A stretch of DNA of 64,000 bases from Microbacterium sp. Se63.02b (GTDB taxonomy: Bacteria > Actinomycetota > Actinomycetes > Actinomycetales > Microbacteriaceae), in the NCBI RefSeq assembly GCF_014171575.1, contig NZ_CP050453.1, positions 2,046,001 through 2,110,000 of the forward strand. Direction: 5' to 3'. Of the stretch, positions 1 to 10,599 are shown in pieces. Position numbers and translations under genes: made by a program. Below the pieces are notes generated by a model. The model was not told where the DNA came from. It saw only the letters and a list, made by a program, of their open reading frames with translations, and searched no databases. Position 1 is the stretch's first letter. Each line of letters begins with the position of its first letter.

Positions 1-1335
1 ATCCAGCCACTCCTGCCACGGGTGCATCGTGGAGAGGTCGCGCTTGATCTCGCTGTCCTCGACGATGCGACGCTGCGAGGTGTCGACGAGGAACATCTTG
101 CCCGGCTGCAGACGTCCGCGGCGCTTGATGCGCTCCGGCTCGAAGTGCAGCACCCCGGTCTCGGAGCCGATCACGACCAGACCGTCGGTGGTCTCCGTCC
201 AGCGTCCAGGGCGCAGTCCGTTGCGGTCGAGGGTCGCACCCACCAGGGTTCCGTCGGTGAAGATCAGCGCAGCGGGTCCGTCCCACGGCTCCATCTGGTT
301 CGAGTGGTACTCGTAGAACGAGCGCAGCTCCGGCGTGATGTCGGACTGCTTCTCGTAGGCCTCCGGCACCATCATCATGATGGCGTGGGGCAGGCTCCGC
401 CCGGTCAGGGTCAGCAGCTCGAGGACCTCGTCGAACGAGGCGGAGTCGCTGGCGCCGTCGGTGCAGATCGGCAGCAGGGGCGCGATGTCGCCGAGCAGTT
501 CGGATTCGAGCTGCGACTGGCGCGCGCGCATCCAGTTGCGGTTGCCGCCGACGGTGTTGATCTCGCCGTTGTGTGCGAGCATGCGCAGCGGCTGCGCCAG
601 AGGCCAGGACGGGAACGTGTTCGTCGAGTAGCGGGAGTGCACGACCGCGAGCTCGGAGGCGAAGCGCTCGTCCTGCAGGTCGGGGTAGAACGGCTCCAGC
701 TGGAGCGTCGTGACCATGCCCTTGTAGCCGAGGGTTCGGGCGGACAGGGAGACGAAGTAGGCGCCGAGCTCATGTCCTGCGCGCTTGCGCAGGCGGTAGG
801 CGACGCGATCGAGAGCGATGCCCGTGAGCGGTGCGTCGGCGTGGGTCGCCCCACCGGCGCTCACGAACAGCTGCTCGAACGCGGGACGCGCCTCGTCGGC
901 GAGCTTGCCGAGGTTCTCGTTGGCTGTGGGGACCTCGCGCCAGCCGAGGACGCGAAGTCCCTCGGAACGGGCGATCTTCTCGATCCCGGCCTTCTGCTGG
1001 CGACGCTCGCTCGAATCGCGAGGCAGGAACGCCAGTCCTGCGGCGTACTCCCCGACGGGCGGCAGTTCGAAGCCGGTCACAGCGCGGAGGAATGCATCGG
1101 GCATCTGCGTCAGGATGCCGGCGCCGTCCCCGGTGCCCGCGTCGGAGCCGATGGCCCCGCGGTGCTCCAGGTTGCGCAGGGCCTCGAGGGCCAACGCGAT
1201 GATGTCGTGCCCGGCTTCGCCGCGCAGGGTCGCGACCATGGCGAGGCCGCAGGCGTCCTTCTCGAACGCCGGGTTGTACATTCCCTGCTTCGGGGGGTAG
1301 GCGCCGGACGCGCCGTAGGGTGGCTGGAAGTACAC
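1..1335 (-). CDS. gltB: Glutamate synthase large subunit, N-terminal part (cut by window edge)
   Basis: Makes glutamate from 2-oxoglutarate and glutamine; the part seen is the class II glutamine amidotransferase domain that releases ammonia. Translation from GTG at 1335 gives a short propeptide, then Cys29 in a FEKDACG context, the expected processed N-terminal nucleophile. Later motifs typical of GltB include [12 protein letters not shown] and HNGEINT. About 445 of the roughly 1500 residues usual for GltB are present; the synthase and FMN domains lie beyond base 1. It follows lgt on the same strand after a gap of about 90 bp, so it may have its own promoter. The start choice rests on the lack of a better in-frame start and on family length. 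Confidence 0.93.
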   Translation of the reverse strand, partial: MYFQPPYGASGAYPPKQGMYNPAFEKDACGLAMVATLRGEAGHDIIALALEALRNLEHRGAIGSDAGTGDGAGILTQMPDAFLRAVTGFELPPVGEYAAGLAFLPRDSSERRQQKAGIEKIARSEGLRVLGWREVPTANENLGKLADEARPAFEQLFVSAGGATHADAPLTGIALDRVAYRLRKRAGHELGAYFVSLSARTLGYKGMVTTLQLEPFYPDLQDERFASELAVVHSRYSTNTFPSWPLAQPLRMLAHNGEINTVGGNRNWMRARQSQLESELLGDIAPLLPICTDGASDSASFDEVLELLTLTGRSLPHAIMMMVPEAYEKQSDITPELRSFYEYHSNQMEPWDGPAALIFTDGTLVGATLDRNGLRPGRWTETTDGLVVIGSETGVLHFEPERIKRRGRLQPGKMFLVDTSQRRIVEDSEIKRDLSTMHPWQEWLD

Positions 1336-1408
1336 CAGTTACCGTCCTCAGATCTTCAGTGAAACCCGGGGACGACGTCGGCCCGCTCGTTCAGTGCAAT
1401 GGTTCTCC

Positions 1409-1423
1409 CGCCACGAGGTGGCG
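1409..1423. terminator. Small hairpin between lgt and gltB
   Basis: A perfect 6-bp inverted repeat (CGCCAC / GTGGCG) with a 3-base loop lies directly after the lgt stop and ahead of gltB. On the minus strand no clear U-run follows, so this is only a possible terminator or attenuating hairpin. Confidence 0.3.
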
Positions 1424-1427
1424 TTGT

Positions 1428-2453
1428 TTATCGGGAGCCGTCCTCGCTCGTGGGAGCGGTGCTTGTGGCAGTGGCTCCTGCGGTGACTTCCTCGGTCGGA
1501 GGCTCGCTCACGTCCACGAAGTCAGAGGGATTGTTCTGCGATTGTACATCAGCGCCGGCGTCGGTCTTCTCGCGACCGGGCTGGTACGGCGAGGGCTCGA
1601 GACCGGGGTGACGGCGTGTCTGCACGATGAGGATGACGAGACCGACGACGACGCCGAGGATGGCCGCCCACACGTTGCTGCGCAGACCCAGGATGATCTC
1701 GCTCGGGTCGATGCGGATCGACTCCCAGACGATGCGTCCTGCGCTGTACCAGATGAGGTAGATCGCGAACAGGCGGCCCCACTGGAAGAAGAGCTTCCGC
1801 CCGAGCCACAGCAGCACCAGCACACCCAGCCCGTTCCAGATCACTTCATAGAGGAACGTCGGGTGGAAGAGCGTCCCTTCCGGGAGACCGGGCGGGAAGG
1901 CGGAGTTCGTCGACTCGATCTCGAGTCCCCAGGGCAGGTCGGTGGGGAGACCGAAGAGCTCGTGGTTGAACCAGTTCCCGAAGCGCCCCATGGCCTGAGC
2001 GAGCAGGAGACCGGGTGCCAGGGCATCCGCGAACGTCCAGAACCGGATCCCGGTCCAGCGGCAACCGAGGTAGGCGCCGATGGCGCCTCCGATGAGCGCG
2101 CCGAAGATCGCGATGCCGCCCTCCCAGATGGCCCACACCGAGCCGGGCTCGAACGGGTTCCAGGTGTTCTTCCCCTCACCGAAGTAGAAGTTCGGGTGCG
2201 TGAGCACGTGGAAGATGCGGGCGCCGATGATGGCCAGCGGCACGGCCAGGATCGAGATGTCGATCACGACCCACGGCTCGGCTCCGCGCTTCGTGAGCCG
2301 ACGGTTGGTCAGCAGCGTGGCGGCGATGATGCCGGCGATGATGCACAGCGCGTAGAAGTGGATCCGTACCGGCCCGAGGTCGAAGTAGGACACCAGGGGG
2401 CTCGGGATGCTGGCGAGCACGCTCGTGAAGGTGCTGGGGAACGCGAGGGACAT
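1428..2453 (-). CDS. lgt: Prolipoprotein diacylglyceryl transferase
   Basis: Integral membrane enzyme that transfers diacylglycerol from phosphatidylglycerol to the lipobox cysteine of prolipoproteins. The 341-residue protein has several hydrophobic segments, the Lgt signature GRFGNWFNHE at about 156-165 and HPTFLYE at about 197-203. The C-terminal 50 residues are a polar Thr/Glu/Ser-rich tail, common in actinobacterial Lgt. The ATG at 2453 is chosen because translation upstream of it is low-complexity, shadow-like sequence overlapping trpA. The gene follows trpA with only about 10 bp between them, so it is probably in the same transcript. Confidence 0.95.
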   Translation of the reverse strand: MSLAFPSTFTSVLASIPSPLVSYFDLGPVRIHFYALCIIAGIIAATLLTNRRLTKRGAEPWVVIDISILAVPLAIIGARIFHVLTHPNFYFGEGKNTWNPFEPGSVWAIWEGGIAIFGALIGGAIGAYLGCRWTGIRFWTFADALAPGLLLAQAMGRFGNWFNHELFGLPTDLPWGLEIESTNSAFPPGLPEGTLFHPTFLYEVIWNGLGVLVLLWLGRKLFFQWGRLFAIYLIWYSAGRIVWESIRIDPSEIILGLRSNVWAAILGVVVGLVILIVQTRRHPGLEPSPYQPGREKTDAGADVQSQNNPSDFVDVSEPPTEEVTAGATATSTAPTSEDGSR

Positions 2454-2463
2454 GAGTGCGATT

Positions 2464-3265
2464 CTAGTTCTCGGTCTCGGGGCGTGCCGACGCGGTACCG
2501 GCAGCCAGGTTTCGGGTGACCTCGGCGAGGGCGGGTACGCCGCCGTCACGGAGGGCGCGGACGAGTGCGGTGCCGACGATCGCGCCATCCGCGTATTCGG
2601 AGACTCCGGCGATCTGCTCGGCGGTCGAGATGCCGATACCGACGCAGGCGCGAACGGCGCCGTGCGCGCAGCCGACCGACGAGGGTACGCGCAGCACGGT
2701 CGAGTTCCGCCCGCTCTCCGGTGATCCCCATCGTCGAGACGGTGTAGACGAAGCCCGTCGACGACTTCACGACCAGGTCGAGGCGCTCGTCGGACGACGT
2801 CGGCGCCGCGAGGAACACCCGGTCGAGGCCCGTCCGCTCGCTGGCGGCGATCCACTCCCCCGCGGCCTCCGGCGTGATGTCGGGTGTGATGAGCCCGGCG
2901 CCCCCCGCGGCGAGCAGGTCGTCGGCATAGCGGTCGACCCCGTACTGCATCACCGGGTTCCAATACGTCATGACGAGCACGGGAACGTCCGTCGCGGCCG
3001 TGATCGCACGGATCGCGGTGAACAGATCGGCCATCCGGAATCCCGCGGCGAGAGCCTTGGTCGTCGCCTCCTGGATGATCGCGCCGTCCATCACCGGATC
3101 ACTGTACGGCGGGCCCAGTTCGATGATGTCGACGCCGTTCTCGGCGAGGGCGATGGCTGCCCGGATGCTGGTGTCGAGGTCGGGGAACCCCACAGGGAGG
3201 TAGCCGACGAACGCGCTGCGGCCGGCGTCGTGCGCCTTCTGGATCGCCTGTTCGACGCGGCTCAT
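2464..3265 (-). CDS. trpA: Tryptophan synthase alpha subunit (apparent frameshift)
   Basis: Cleaves indole-3-glycerol phosphate to indole and glyceraldehyde 3-phosphate, passing indole to TrpB. The N-terminal 195 or so residues read normally ([33 protein letters not shown]). The frame then breaks at about 2660-2690, and the C-terminal part continues in another frame with the expected CVGIGIS...[12 protein letters not shown]. The break needs one base removed or two added in a GCGCGC-rich stretch, so it is probably a sequence error. The ATG at 3265 overlaps the trpB stop as ATGA. Confidence 0.93.
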
Positions 3266-4533
3266 AGCTGCGGTTCCCCCTTCGATGCCGCTTCTTCGTC
3301 GTCGCTCTCCGCCGAGACGTCGTGCTCCAGAGCGGCCTCGTCGTACAGCTGGAAGTAGCGGGCGGCGGTGTCCATGTCCTTGTCGCCGCGCCCGGAGAGG
3401 CAGACGGCGATCAGACCTTCGGGGCCGAGCTCGCGTCCTATCCGCAGCGCGCCGGCGAGGGCATGAGCCGACTCGATGGCCGGGATGATCCCCTCGGTGC
3501 GGCTGAGCAGGCGCAGAGCCTGCATGGCCTCGTCATCGGTGGCGGGGATGTACTCGGCGCGCCCGATGTCTGCGAGCCAGGAATGCTCCGGGCCGACGCC
3601 GGGATAGTCGAGGCCTGCCGAGATCGAATGCGATTCGACCGTCTGCCCGTCTTCGTCCTGCAGCACGTAGGTCTTCGCGCCGTGCAGCACGCCGGGACGG
3701 CCGCGTTCGATCGATGCCGCATGCTTCTCGGTGTCGACCCCGTCTCCCGCGGCCTCCACGCCATAGAGTTTGACGTCGTCGTCGTCGAGGAACGCATCGA
3801 ACATGCCGATCGCATTGGACCCGCCGCCGACGCACGCGACGACCGCGTCGGGGAGCCGACCGGCCTCGTCGAGCAGCTGGGCGCGTGCCTCTTCGCCGAT
3901 GATCTTCTGAAAATCACGGACCATCGCCGGGAACGGGTGAGGTCCCGCGGCGGTGCCGAAGATGTAGTTGGTCGTCTCGACCGAGGCCACCCAATCGCGA
4001 TAGGCGTCGTTGATGGCGTCCTTGAGCGTGCGCGAGCCCGAGGTCACCGGAATCACCTCGGCGCCCAGCAGGCGCATGCGGGCGACGTTGAGGGCCTGCC
4101 GCTCGGTGTCGACCTCGCCCATGTAGATCGTGCATTCCAGGCCGAACAATGCGGCCGCCGTCGCGGTCGCGACGCCGTGCTGCCCCGCACCCGTCTCGGC
4201 GATCACCCGGGTCTTCCCCAGGCGCTTGGTGAGCAGAGCCTGCCCCAGCACGTTGTTGATCTTGTGGGACCCGGTGTGGTTCAGGTCTTCGCGCTTGAGG
4301 AAGATGCGCGCGCCGCCGGCATGCTCGGCGAACCGCGGCACCTCGGTGATCGGAGACGGTCGACCGGCGTAGGAGTGCAGCAGCTGAGCGAGTTCGGTCC
4401 GGAACTCCGGGTCGTCGATCGCGGCCTCGTACGCCACGGTCAGCTCGTCGATCGCGGCGATCAGCGACTCGGGCATGAAGCGCCCGCCGAACTCGCCGAA
4501 GAAGGGGCCGTGCTGCGCACGCAGACTCATCAT
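3262..4533 (-). CDS. trpB: Tryptophan synthase beta chain
   Basis: PLP enzyme that condenses indole with serine to give tryptophan. Intact at 423 residues. The PLP lysine is Lys91 in [10 protein letters not shown], and the phosphate-binding loop is [11 protein letters not shown]. Two adjacent ATG codons (4533, 4530) could each start translation; the first overlaps the trpC stop as ATGA and is preferred on that ground. A Glu/Asp-rich tail of about 20 residues extends the C-terminus. It sits between trpC and trpA in the trp block. Confidence 0.97.
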   Translation of the reverse strand: MMSLRAQHGPFFGEFGGRFMPESLIAAIDELTVAYEAAIDDPEFRTELAQLLHSYAGRPSPITEVPRFAEHAGGARIFLKREDLNHTGSHKINNVLGQALLTKRLGKTRVIAETGAGQHGVATATAAALFGLECTIYMGEVDTERQALNVARMRLLGAEVIPVTSGSRTLKDAINDAYRDWVASVETTNYIFGTAAGPHPFPAMVRDFQKIIGEEARAQLLDEAGRLPDAVVACVGGGSNAIGMFDAFLDDDDVKLYGVEAAGDGVDTEKHAASIERGRPGVLHGAKTYVLQDEDGQTVESHSISAGLDYPGVGPEHSWLADIGRAEYIPATDDEAMQALRLLSRTEGIIPAIESAHALAGALRIGRELGPEGLIAVCLSGRGDKDMDTAARYFQLYDEAALEHDVSAESDDEEAASKGEPQL

Positions 4534-5303
4534 GCCTCCAGGAAACGCTTGAGGGTGGCGACCGGGTCTCCGGTCACGAGCGCCTCGCCGATGAGGACGA
4601 CATCGGCGCCGGCGGAACGGTAGTGCACGACATCGGCCGGGGTCAGCACCGCGGACTCCGCGATCTTCACCGCGGAGTCGGGGATCCGTTCCACGAGCCG
4701 CCCGAAAAGGTCGCGGTCGAGCTCCAAGGTCTTCAGATCCCGCGCGTTCACACCGATGAGCGGCGCACCGAGGTCGATCGCCGCCTCGAGCTCCTCCCCG
4801 GAATGCGTCTCGACGAGCGGTGTCATGCCGAGGTCCGTGATGAACGCGAAGAGGTCACGGAGCACAGCGGGTTCGAGTCCGGCGACGATCAGCAGCACGA
4901 GGTCGGCGCCGGCGGCCCGCGCTTCGAGCACCTGGTAGCGCGTGGCGATGAAGTCCTTGCGCAACACGGGAAGGGAGACCTTCGCCGTGACGGCCTCGAG
5001 ATCGGCGAGACTGCCGCCGAAGCGGCGTTCCTCGGTGAGCACGCTGATCGCCGACGCGCCACCGGTCTCGTAGAGGGACGCCTGGAGTGCCGGGTCGGGG
5101 ATCTCTGCGAGGGCACCGCGCGACGGACTCGCGCGCTTGACCTCCGCGATGATCTTGACGCGATCGGCGGGGGCGAGATACGACAGCGCATCCTTGGCTG
5201 CCGGACGCTCCAGCGCCGCGCGTTCGACGACGGCGAGCGGGCGCGACAGAGCACGACGCTCTGCGTCAGCGACAGCGCCGGCCGTCAGGTCGGCGAGGAC
5301 CAT
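4530..5303 (-). CDS. trpC: Indole-3-glycerol phosphate synthase
   Basis: Closes the pyrrole ring of carboxyphenylamino-deoxyribulose phosphate to give indole-3-glycerol phosphate, a (beta/alpha)8 barrel. The 257-residue protein shows [10 protein letters not shown], the catalytic-region [11 protein letters not shown] and the late-barrel [13 protein letters not shown] and [11 protein letters not shown] segments. The ATG at 5303 shares its first base with the TAA stop of the upstream small membrane protein (TAATG). Monofunctional, with no TrpF fused. Confidence 0.97.
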   Translation of the reverse strand: MVLADLTAGAVADAERRALSRPLAVVERAALERPAAKDALSYLAPADRVKIIAEVKRASPSRGALAEIPDPALQASLYETGGASAISVLTEERRFGGSLADLEAVTAKVSLPVLRKDFIATRYQVLEARAAGADLVLLIVAGLEPAVLRDLFAFITDLGMTPLVETHSGEELEAAIDLGAPLIGVNARDLKTLELDRDLFGRLVERIPDSAVKIAESAVLTPADVVHYRSAGADVVLIGEALVTGDPVATLKRFLEA

Positions 5304-5533
5304 TAGTGCGCCTTCGGAGCGTACTTCGGACCCTTCACGCCGTAGCCGGCCTTGGCCAGCGCCCAACCCACGATCGCACCGATCGGGATGAGGGCGACCG
5401 ACGCCCACACGAGTGCGGGCTGCTCGAAGCAGAACGCGACGGTGCCGGCGGTGACGCCGACCAGCATGATCACGACAGCGGTCCAGGCGGCAGGCGAGTG
5501 TCCGTGGCCGGGATCGGCGATCGGGTTGGTCAT
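5303..5533 (-). CDS. Small conserved membrane protein of the trp block (DUF6704-like)
   Basis: 76 residues. A short His/Gly/Pro N-terminus (GHGHSPAAW) precedes two hydrophobic segments (about 17-35 and 42-60) and a basic tail ending GVKGPKYAPKAH. From memory this matches an actinobacterial family annotated DUF6704 that sits directly upstream of trpC; no function is established. A clear Shine-Dalgarno (GGAGGA) lies 6-7 bases before the ATG. Its overlap with trpC implies translational coupling, and its conserved position suggests a role in trp operon expression or tryptophan metabolism, which is inference. Confidence 0.75.
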   Translation of the reverse strand: MTNPIADPGHGHSPAAWTAVVIMLVGVTAGTVAFCFEQPALVWASVALIPIGAIVGWALAKAGYGVKGPKYAPKAH

Positions 5534-5568
5534 GTTCTCCTCCGGGGGACGGCGTGCAGTTCGAGTTC

Positions 5569-5574
5569 AGTCTA
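5569..5574 (-). promoter_or_regulatory. Possible -10 element ahead of DUF6704-trpC-trpB-trpA
   Basis: TAGACT on the minus strand, about 36 bases ahead of the small membrane protein start, fits the actinobacterial -10 pattern TANNNT. The same hexamer in a GATAGACTGA context lies upstream of pyrR. No convincing -35 is visible. Confidence 0.3.
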
Positions 5575-5580
5575 TCGGGG

Positions 5581-6167
5581 TCAGCGCGTCGGATCGGTTC
5601 CGCGCGACAGCTCGTCCCAGGAATCGACGGCGTCGACGGGACCGTCATGGGCGACATCCACGGGATCCGTGCGGTAGCGGCGTCCTCCGGCCTTCCATCC
5701 TCGCCACGTCGTCAGGACGACGAGCGACGCGGCGAGCAGGATCGCCCACCCGACGAGTGCGATGTACGGCCACGTGGAAGGGACGATGCTCGCCACGACC
5801 TCATGCACCGCGCGGCCTCCCGCGAGACCGGTGACCTCGGTCACTGTCGCCGCGATGGCATCGAACGGTTCCGCCAGCAGCAGCTGGAGCGTCGACCAGC
5901 CGAGGAAGACGGCAGTCGCCGCGGCGAGCACACCGAACACGAGGCGCACGGCCTTGCCCGCGATCGCCAACGCGGCGCCGAGGGCGAGGACTGCAAGGCT
6001 GAGGGGGCGAGCAGGACGAGGGCCGACGCGCCGGGCACCAGGATGTCCTCGCCGGCATCGATGCGTTCGACGGTCAACCACGTCTGCGTCGAGGAGATGA
6101 TCCCGATCGCCCCGGCGAGAAGGAACCCGGAGACCGAGAGGGAGCGGCCGCGCTGCGCGAAGGTCAC
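5581..6167 (-). CDS. Trp biosynthesis-associated membrane protein (TIGR02234-like; apparent frameshift)
   Basis: Membrane protein of about 195 residues with four hydrophobic segments, resembling the actinobacterial Trp biosynthesis-associated family found between hisI and trpC. Its function is unknown. The frame breaks in the run of five G at 6003-6007. Adding one G joins the N-terminal part ([18 protein letters not shown] ... ALVLLAP) to the rest ([19 protein letters not shown]) without a seam. The GTG at 6167 overlaps the hisI stop as GTGA. The Asp/Glu-rich C-terminus is soluble. Confidence 0.8.
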
Positions 6168-6523
6168 GTCCGGTCCGTCCCTGCCACGGCCTCGAGGTCG
6201 GTCGTGTCGAAGCACGTCCTGGTACCGGTGTGGCACGCCGGACCGGTCTGCGCCACGAGGAGCAGGATCGCATCGCCGTCGCAGTCGAGGCGCGCCTCGT
6301 GCACCACCTGGATGTGGCCCGAGGTGTCGCCCTTGCGCCAGTACTCCTGGCGGGACCGCGACCAGTAGGTCGCCCGTCCAGAGGTCAGCGTGCGCCGAAG
6401 AGCCTCGGCGTCCACCCAGGCGAGCATCAGTACCTCATGCGTGTCCCACTGCTGCACGATCACCGGCGCGAGACCGTCCGCGTTGAAGGCCACCTGTGCG
6501 ATGCGCTCATCCACGGACGTCAT
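6164..6523 (-). CDS. hisI: Phosphoribosyl-AMP cyclohydrolase
   Basis: Third step of histidine synthesis: opens the purine ring of phosphoribosyl-AMP. At 119 residues it is monofunctional, and hisE is a separate gene here. It shows the family core, with [19 protein letters not shown] in the middle and the metal/active-site region [21 protein letters not shown] near the end. The start overlaps the hisF stop as ATGA. It lies downstream of hisF and upstream of the Trp-associated membrane protein, joining the his and trp blocks. Confidence 0.96.
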   Translation of the reverse strand: MTSVDERIAQVAFNADGLAPVIVQQWDTHEVLMLAWVDAEALRRTLTSGRATYWSRSRQEYWRKGDTSGHIQVVHEARLDCDGDAILLLVAQTGPACHTGTRTCFDTTDLEAVAGTDRT

Positions 6524-7281
6524 CTGACCACCACTCCTTCTTCTCGCAGCGCGTCTTTGACGTCGCCGACCGTGAGAGCGCCGGTGTGGAACACGCTCGC
6601 CGCGAGGACGGCATCCGCGCCCGCTTTGATGGCCGGGGCGAAGTCCTCCACCCGGCCAGCGCCACCGGAGGCGATTACGGGAACGGACGCGACCTCGCGC
6701 ATGAGGCGTACGAGCTCGAGGTCGAACCCGTCCCTGGTGCCGTCGGCATCGATCGAGTTCACCAGCAACTCACCCGCACCCCGCTCGACGGCCTCTCGGG
6801 CCCACGCGAGGGCATCGAGCGTCGTCTGCGTTCGACCGCCGTGCGTCGTGACGACGAATCCGGAAGGCGTCGCGTCGGCGCGCTTCACGTCGAGCGACAG
6901 CACGAGCACCTGGGCTCCGAAGCGGTCTGCGATCTCGCCGATGAGCTCAGGACGCGCTATCGCCGCAGAGTTCACGCCGACTTTGTCGGCCCCGACCGAG
7001 AGGAGGCGCGCGACGTCGTCGACGCTGCGCACTCCCCCACCCACCGTCAGCGGCACGAAGACCTGCTCCGCCGTGCGCTGGACGACGTCGTACGTCGTAG
7101 CTCTGGCGTCGACCGTCGCGGTCACATCGAGGAACGTGATCTCGTCGGCGCCCTGCGCCGCGTAGTGCCTGGCGAGTTCGACAGGGTCTCCCATGTCACG
7201 CAGGTTCTCGAAGTTCACTCCCTTGACGACGCGACCCTCGGCCACGTCCAGACACGGGATGACACGACTGGCGAGCGTCAT
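6520..7281 (-). CDS. hisF: Imidazole glycerol phosphate synthase cyclase subunit
   Basis: Makes imidazole glycerol phosphate and AICAR from PRFAR, using ammonia from its partner HisH, which is not in this window. 253 residues, intact. The start ([17 protein letters not shown]) carries the catalytic Asp of the first barrel strand, and the second half-barrel has [11 protein letters not shown]. The ATG at 7281 overlaps the hisG stop as ATGA. The longer open frame upstream is rejected because it runs through hisG. Confidence 0.96.
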   Translation of the reverse strand: MTLASRVIPCLDVAEGRVVKGVNFENLRDMGDPVELARHYAAQGADEITFLDVTATVDARATTYDVVQRTAEQVFVPLTVGGGVRSVDDVARLLSVGADKVGVNSAAIARPELIGEIADRFGAQVLVLSLDVKRADATPSGFVVTTHGGRTQTTLDALAWAREAVERGAGELLVNSIDADGTRDGFDLELVRLMREVASVPVIASGGAGRVEDFAPAIKAGADAVLAASVFHTGALTVGDVKDALREEGVVVR

Positions 7282-8123
7282 CAGAGCCTCGCGTTGTGAA
7301 TCGCCGTGACCAGGATGGCACGAGCGCCGAGCGCATACAGCGCATCCATGACCGGGTTCACGCGCGACCGGGCCACCATGACGCGGACCGCGACCCACTC
7401 CGGGTCGCGCAGCGGAGACACGGTCGGCGATTCCACGCCGCCCGCGATCTTCACCGCGTCGTCGAGGAGAGCGACCGGGAGGTCGTAGTCGATCATCACG
7501 TAACGTCGAGCGACCATGACCCCGCGCAGACGGCGCAGCAGCGTCTCGGCTCCCGCGGCGTCGGCGGGCCCCGCGATGAGCACGGCCTCCGACTCCAGGA
7601 TCACCGGCCCGAACACCTCCAGCCCCGCCTGGCGGAGAGTCGTTCCCGTCTCCACGACATCCGCGACGGCATCGGCGACCCCGAGCTGGACCGCAGATTC
7701 GACCGCGCCGTCGAGGGGTACGAGGTCCACGGCGATGCCCCGTTGATCGAGGAACGCGTCGACGAGCCCCGGGTACGAGGTCGCGATGCGGAGTCCGTCC
7801 AACTCCTGCACGTCGCTGTACCGGCCGGTGGGGGCCGCGAACCGGAAGGTCGACCCGGCGAAGCCGAGCGCCTCGATCTCCCTGGCACCCGGCATCCGGG
7901 CGTCGAGAAGCAGATCGCGACCGGTGATCCCGACGTCGATCGCACCCGAACCGACATAGGTCGCGATGTCCTTGGGGCGGAGGAAGAAGAACTCGACGTC
8001 GTTCTCGGCGTCGACCACATGAAGGGTCTTCGGGTCGCGGCGGCCGGCATAGCCCGCCTCGGCGAGCATGTCGGCGGCGGTCTCGGAGAGCGAGCCCTTG
8101 TTGGGAACAGCGATGCGCAGCAT
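7281..8123 (-). CDS. hisG: ATP phosphoribosyltransferase (long form)
   Basis: First and feedback-regulated step of histidine synthesis, joining PRPP to ATP. At 280 residues it is the long form with a C-terminal ACT-like regulatory domain, so no HisZ is needed. It starts [14 protein letters not shown], carries the PRPP-loop region [19 protein letters not shown], and has a C-terminal domain from about 210. Only 38 bp separate it from hisE upstream. Confidence 0.96.
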   Translation of the reverse strand: MLRIAVPNKGSLSETAADMLAEAGYAGRRDPKTLHVVDAENDVEFFFLRPKDIATYVGSGAIDVGITGRDLLLDARMPGAREIEALGFAGSTFRFAAPTGRYSDVQELDGLRIATSYPGLVDAFLDQRGIAVDLVPLDGAVESAVQLGVADAVADVVETGTTLRQAGLEVFGPVILESEAVLIAGPADAAGAETLLRRLRGVMVARRYVMIDYDLPVALLDDAVKIAGGVESPTVSPLRDPEWVAVRVMVARSRVNPVMDALYALGARAILVTAIHNARL

Positions 8124-8161
8124 GGATGGCTTTCAGTTCGAGGAGATCGGAACGGAGCGCA

Positions 8162-8425
8162 TCACAGATGTCGGTAGACGTCCTGCAGAGTGAGGCCCTT
8201 CGCGAGCATCATCACCTGGAGGTGGTAGAGCAGCTGCGAGATCTCCTCCGCGGCCGCCTCATCGGATTCGTACTCCGCGGCCATCCACACCTCGGCCGCC
8301 TCTTCGACGATCTTCTTGCCGATGGTGTGCACACCGGCGTCGAGCTCGGCGACCGTCCCCGATCCTTCAGGACGGGACTCGGCCTTGACACGGAGCTCGG
8401 CGAACAGCTCGTCGAAAGTCTTCAC
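8162..8425 (-). CDS. hisE: Phosphoribosyl-ATP pyrophosphohydrolase
   Basis: Second histidine step: removes pyrophosphate from phosphoribosyl-ATP. 87 residues of all-alpha MazG-like fold, with [13 protein letters not shown] and the downstream [13 protein letters not shown] helix carrying the metal ligands. The GTG start at 8425 overlaps the rpe stop as GTGA. Confidence 0.95.
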   Translation of the reverse strand: MKTFDELFAELRVKAESRPEGSGTVAELDAGVHTIGKKIVEEAAEVWMAAEYESDEAAAEEISQLLYHLQVMMLAKGLTLQDVYRHL

Positions 8426-9102
8426 AGTTCCAGGCTAGCGGCTCGAGCGAGGTCTCTGAGCCGGGAGACGGCTGCCTCGACATCATCGGCGCCGTACACC
8501 GCGGATCCCGCGACGAAGGTGTCGGCTCCTGCCTCCGCGGCCATCGCGATGGTGCGGGCCGAGATCCCCCCGTCGACCTGCAGCCAGACCTGCGAACCTC
8601 GGCGTCTGGCTTCTTCGGCGAGAGCGCGCAGCTTGGGCATAGTCTCAGGCATGAAGCCCTGTCCGCCGAAGCCCGGCTCGACCGTCATCACGAGGATCTG
8701 GTCGAACTCGTCGAGGACCTGGTAGAGGCCCTCCACCGGAGTCGCGGGCTTGACCGCGACCCCCGCCCTCGCGCCGATGTCACGGAGCCGTCTGGCGAGC
8801 GAGACCGGGTCGGCGGCCGCTTCGAGATGGAAGGTGACGCTCGCCGCACCGATCTCGGCGTAGTCGGGGGCCCACCGTTCGGGCTCCGTGATCATCAGAT
8901 GCACGTCGAGCGGCACCGGGCTGGTGGCCTGGATCCGCTCGACCATCTGCGTGCCGAAGGTGAGATTCGGGACGAAGTGGTTGTCCATCACGTCGACGTG
9001 CACGAAGTCCGCCGTCGCGATGCGGGAGAGCTCCGCCTGCATGTTCACGAAATCGGCGGCGAGGATGCTGGGGTTGATGCGCGGGGCGCGGGGCAGTTCC
9101 AC
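8422..9102 (-). CDS. rpe: Ribulose-phosphate 3-epimerase
   Basis: Interconverts ribulose 5-phosphate and xylulose 5-phosphate in the pentose phosphate pathway. 226 residues, intact (beta/alpha)8 barrel with [43 protein letters not shown] and QVDGGI. GTG start at 9102, 4 bp after the rsmB stop. Ribose phosphate is the precursor of PRPP, which fits its place ahead of the his genes. Confidence 0.97.
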   Translation of the reverse strand: MELPRAPRINPSILAADFVNMQAELSRIATADFVHVDVMDNHFVPNLTFGTQMVERIQATSPVPLDVHLMITEPERWAPDYAEIGAASVTFHLEAAADPVSLARRLRDIGARAGVAVKPATPVEGLYQVLDEFDQILVMTVEPGFGGQGFMPETMPKLRALAEEARRRGSQVWLQVDGGISARTIAMAAEAGADTFVAGSAVYGADDVEAAVSRLRDLARAASLEL

Positions 9103-9106
9103 GGTC

Positions 9107-10599
9107 CTAGTCTTCCTTACCTGAGGTGCCGGCGGCTGTGGGGCGCGTCAGGAGCGCGAGGAACATCGCGTCGGTGCCGTGCCGGTGGGGCCACAGCTGC
9201 GCGCTCCCTGTTCCTGGGCGACCGTCCGCAGCGAGGTCGATCGGAGAGCGGGCGACTTCCGCGACAGCTGCGCGTGCATCGAGCTCGACGATGTCGGACC
9301 GGGTGCGCAGCACCTCCTGCACGACCCCGTGGTCTCCGCGAGATGCGGGGAGCACGTGACATAGGCGACGATGCCGCCGGGCGCGAGCGCATCCAGCGCT
9401 GCCGAGAGCAGCTCCACCTGCAGCGGCACCAGTTCCGCGACGTCGGCGGGCGTCTTCCGCCAGCGGGCCTCCGGACGGCGCCGCAGGGCACCGAGCCCCG
9501 TGCACGGGGCGTCGACCAGGATGCGGTCGAACGCCCCGGCCGAGACGCGGCGAGAGCTCGTCCGTCCTGCTCGTGCACCACCACATCTCCCGGTACGGCG
9601 CGCAGCGCCTTGCGAACGAGTCGCGCACGGACGGGAACGATCTCGTTCGCCTCGAGGACCACATCGTTCTCGCGAGCGATCGCGGCCAACAGGGCGGTCT
9701 TGCCCCGGGGCCGGCGCAGAGATCCAGCCAGCGCTCGCCTGACGTGATCCGACGTGCACCCGCCAGCGCGAGCGCGACGAGCTGCGAACCCTCGTCCTGC
9801 ACACGGATCGTGCCACCGGATGCCTCGACCGGACCGCGGGGGTCTCCACCAGGTGACGCGAAGGCGGTCGGTGCGTACGGGAGACGCGGCTCCCCGGCTC
9901 GGCGAGCCCGGGGAGTGCGACGAGGGTGACGTCCGGCGACGCGTTGTCTGCTTCGAGCAGCGCGTCGAGCTCGTCGACGCGCCCCTCGGCTGCCAGTGCT
10001 CGGCGGAGAGCCCTGATCACCCATACCGGGTGCGCGGATCGCAGCGCGAGACGTTCGTCGTCGGACCGTGCCTGCTCCTCGATGCGCTCCTGCCAGACCG
10101 CGCCCGATTCCCGGGTGATCCGCCGCAGTACGGCGTTCGCGAAGCTCGCGGCGCCACGGCCGGAGACGGTGGCCACGAGGTTCACGGACTCGTTCACCGC
10201 GGCGTGCGGCGCCACCCGCGTCGCGAGCAGCTGATGCACGGCGAGGCGCAGGGCGTCGAGCACCGCCGGATCGATGCTGTCGGTCGAACGGTCGGCGGCC
10301 GCCGCGATGATCGCGTCGTAGGTGCCCAGCCGCCGCAGGGTCCCGTAGGTGAGTTCGGTCGCGAGCGCAGCGTCCTGAGCATTCAGGCGCGCTTCGGCGA
10401 TCGCAGGCGGGAGCACGAGGTTGGCATATGCGTCGGTGACCGCCACGGCGCGAAGGACATCGAAGGCGACGCGACGTGCGGGCTGCACCGTCCGGGTCGG
10501 ACCGCGCTGCTCGCTGCGACGCCGCTCGCCCGAACCCCTCCCGTCCATCCGTCGACCCTGCGACTGCGGGGACCGCCGGTACCGTTCCGCGTCGCTCAT
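9107..10599 (-). CDS. rsmB: 16S rRNA m5C967 methyltransferase RsmB (four apparent frameshifts)
   Basis: SAM-dependent RNA cytosine-5 methyltransferase with an N-terminal NusB-like RNA-binding domain. The pieces lie in alternating frames and read in order: NusB-like domain (AFDVLRAVAVTDAYANLVLP to about residue 160), LDLCAGPG SAM motif, ANEIVPVRARLVRKAL, then DRILVDAPCTGLGALRRRPE and VAYVTCSPHLAETT with both catalytic-region cysteines. Breaks fall near 9325-9328, about 9550-9560, 9703-9706 and 9892-9895. Three of these are four-base C/G runs where one more base restores the frame. The ATG at 10599 overlaps the restored fmt stop as ATGA. Four independent losses in an otherwise perfect gene point to sequence error. 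Confidence 0.88.

Noticed and set aside
22..1362. Long plus-strand open frame opposite gltB
   Set aside because: It is antisense to a clear GltB amidotransferase domain, is rich in Arg/Gly/Val with no family pattern, and arises from GC-rich third positions.
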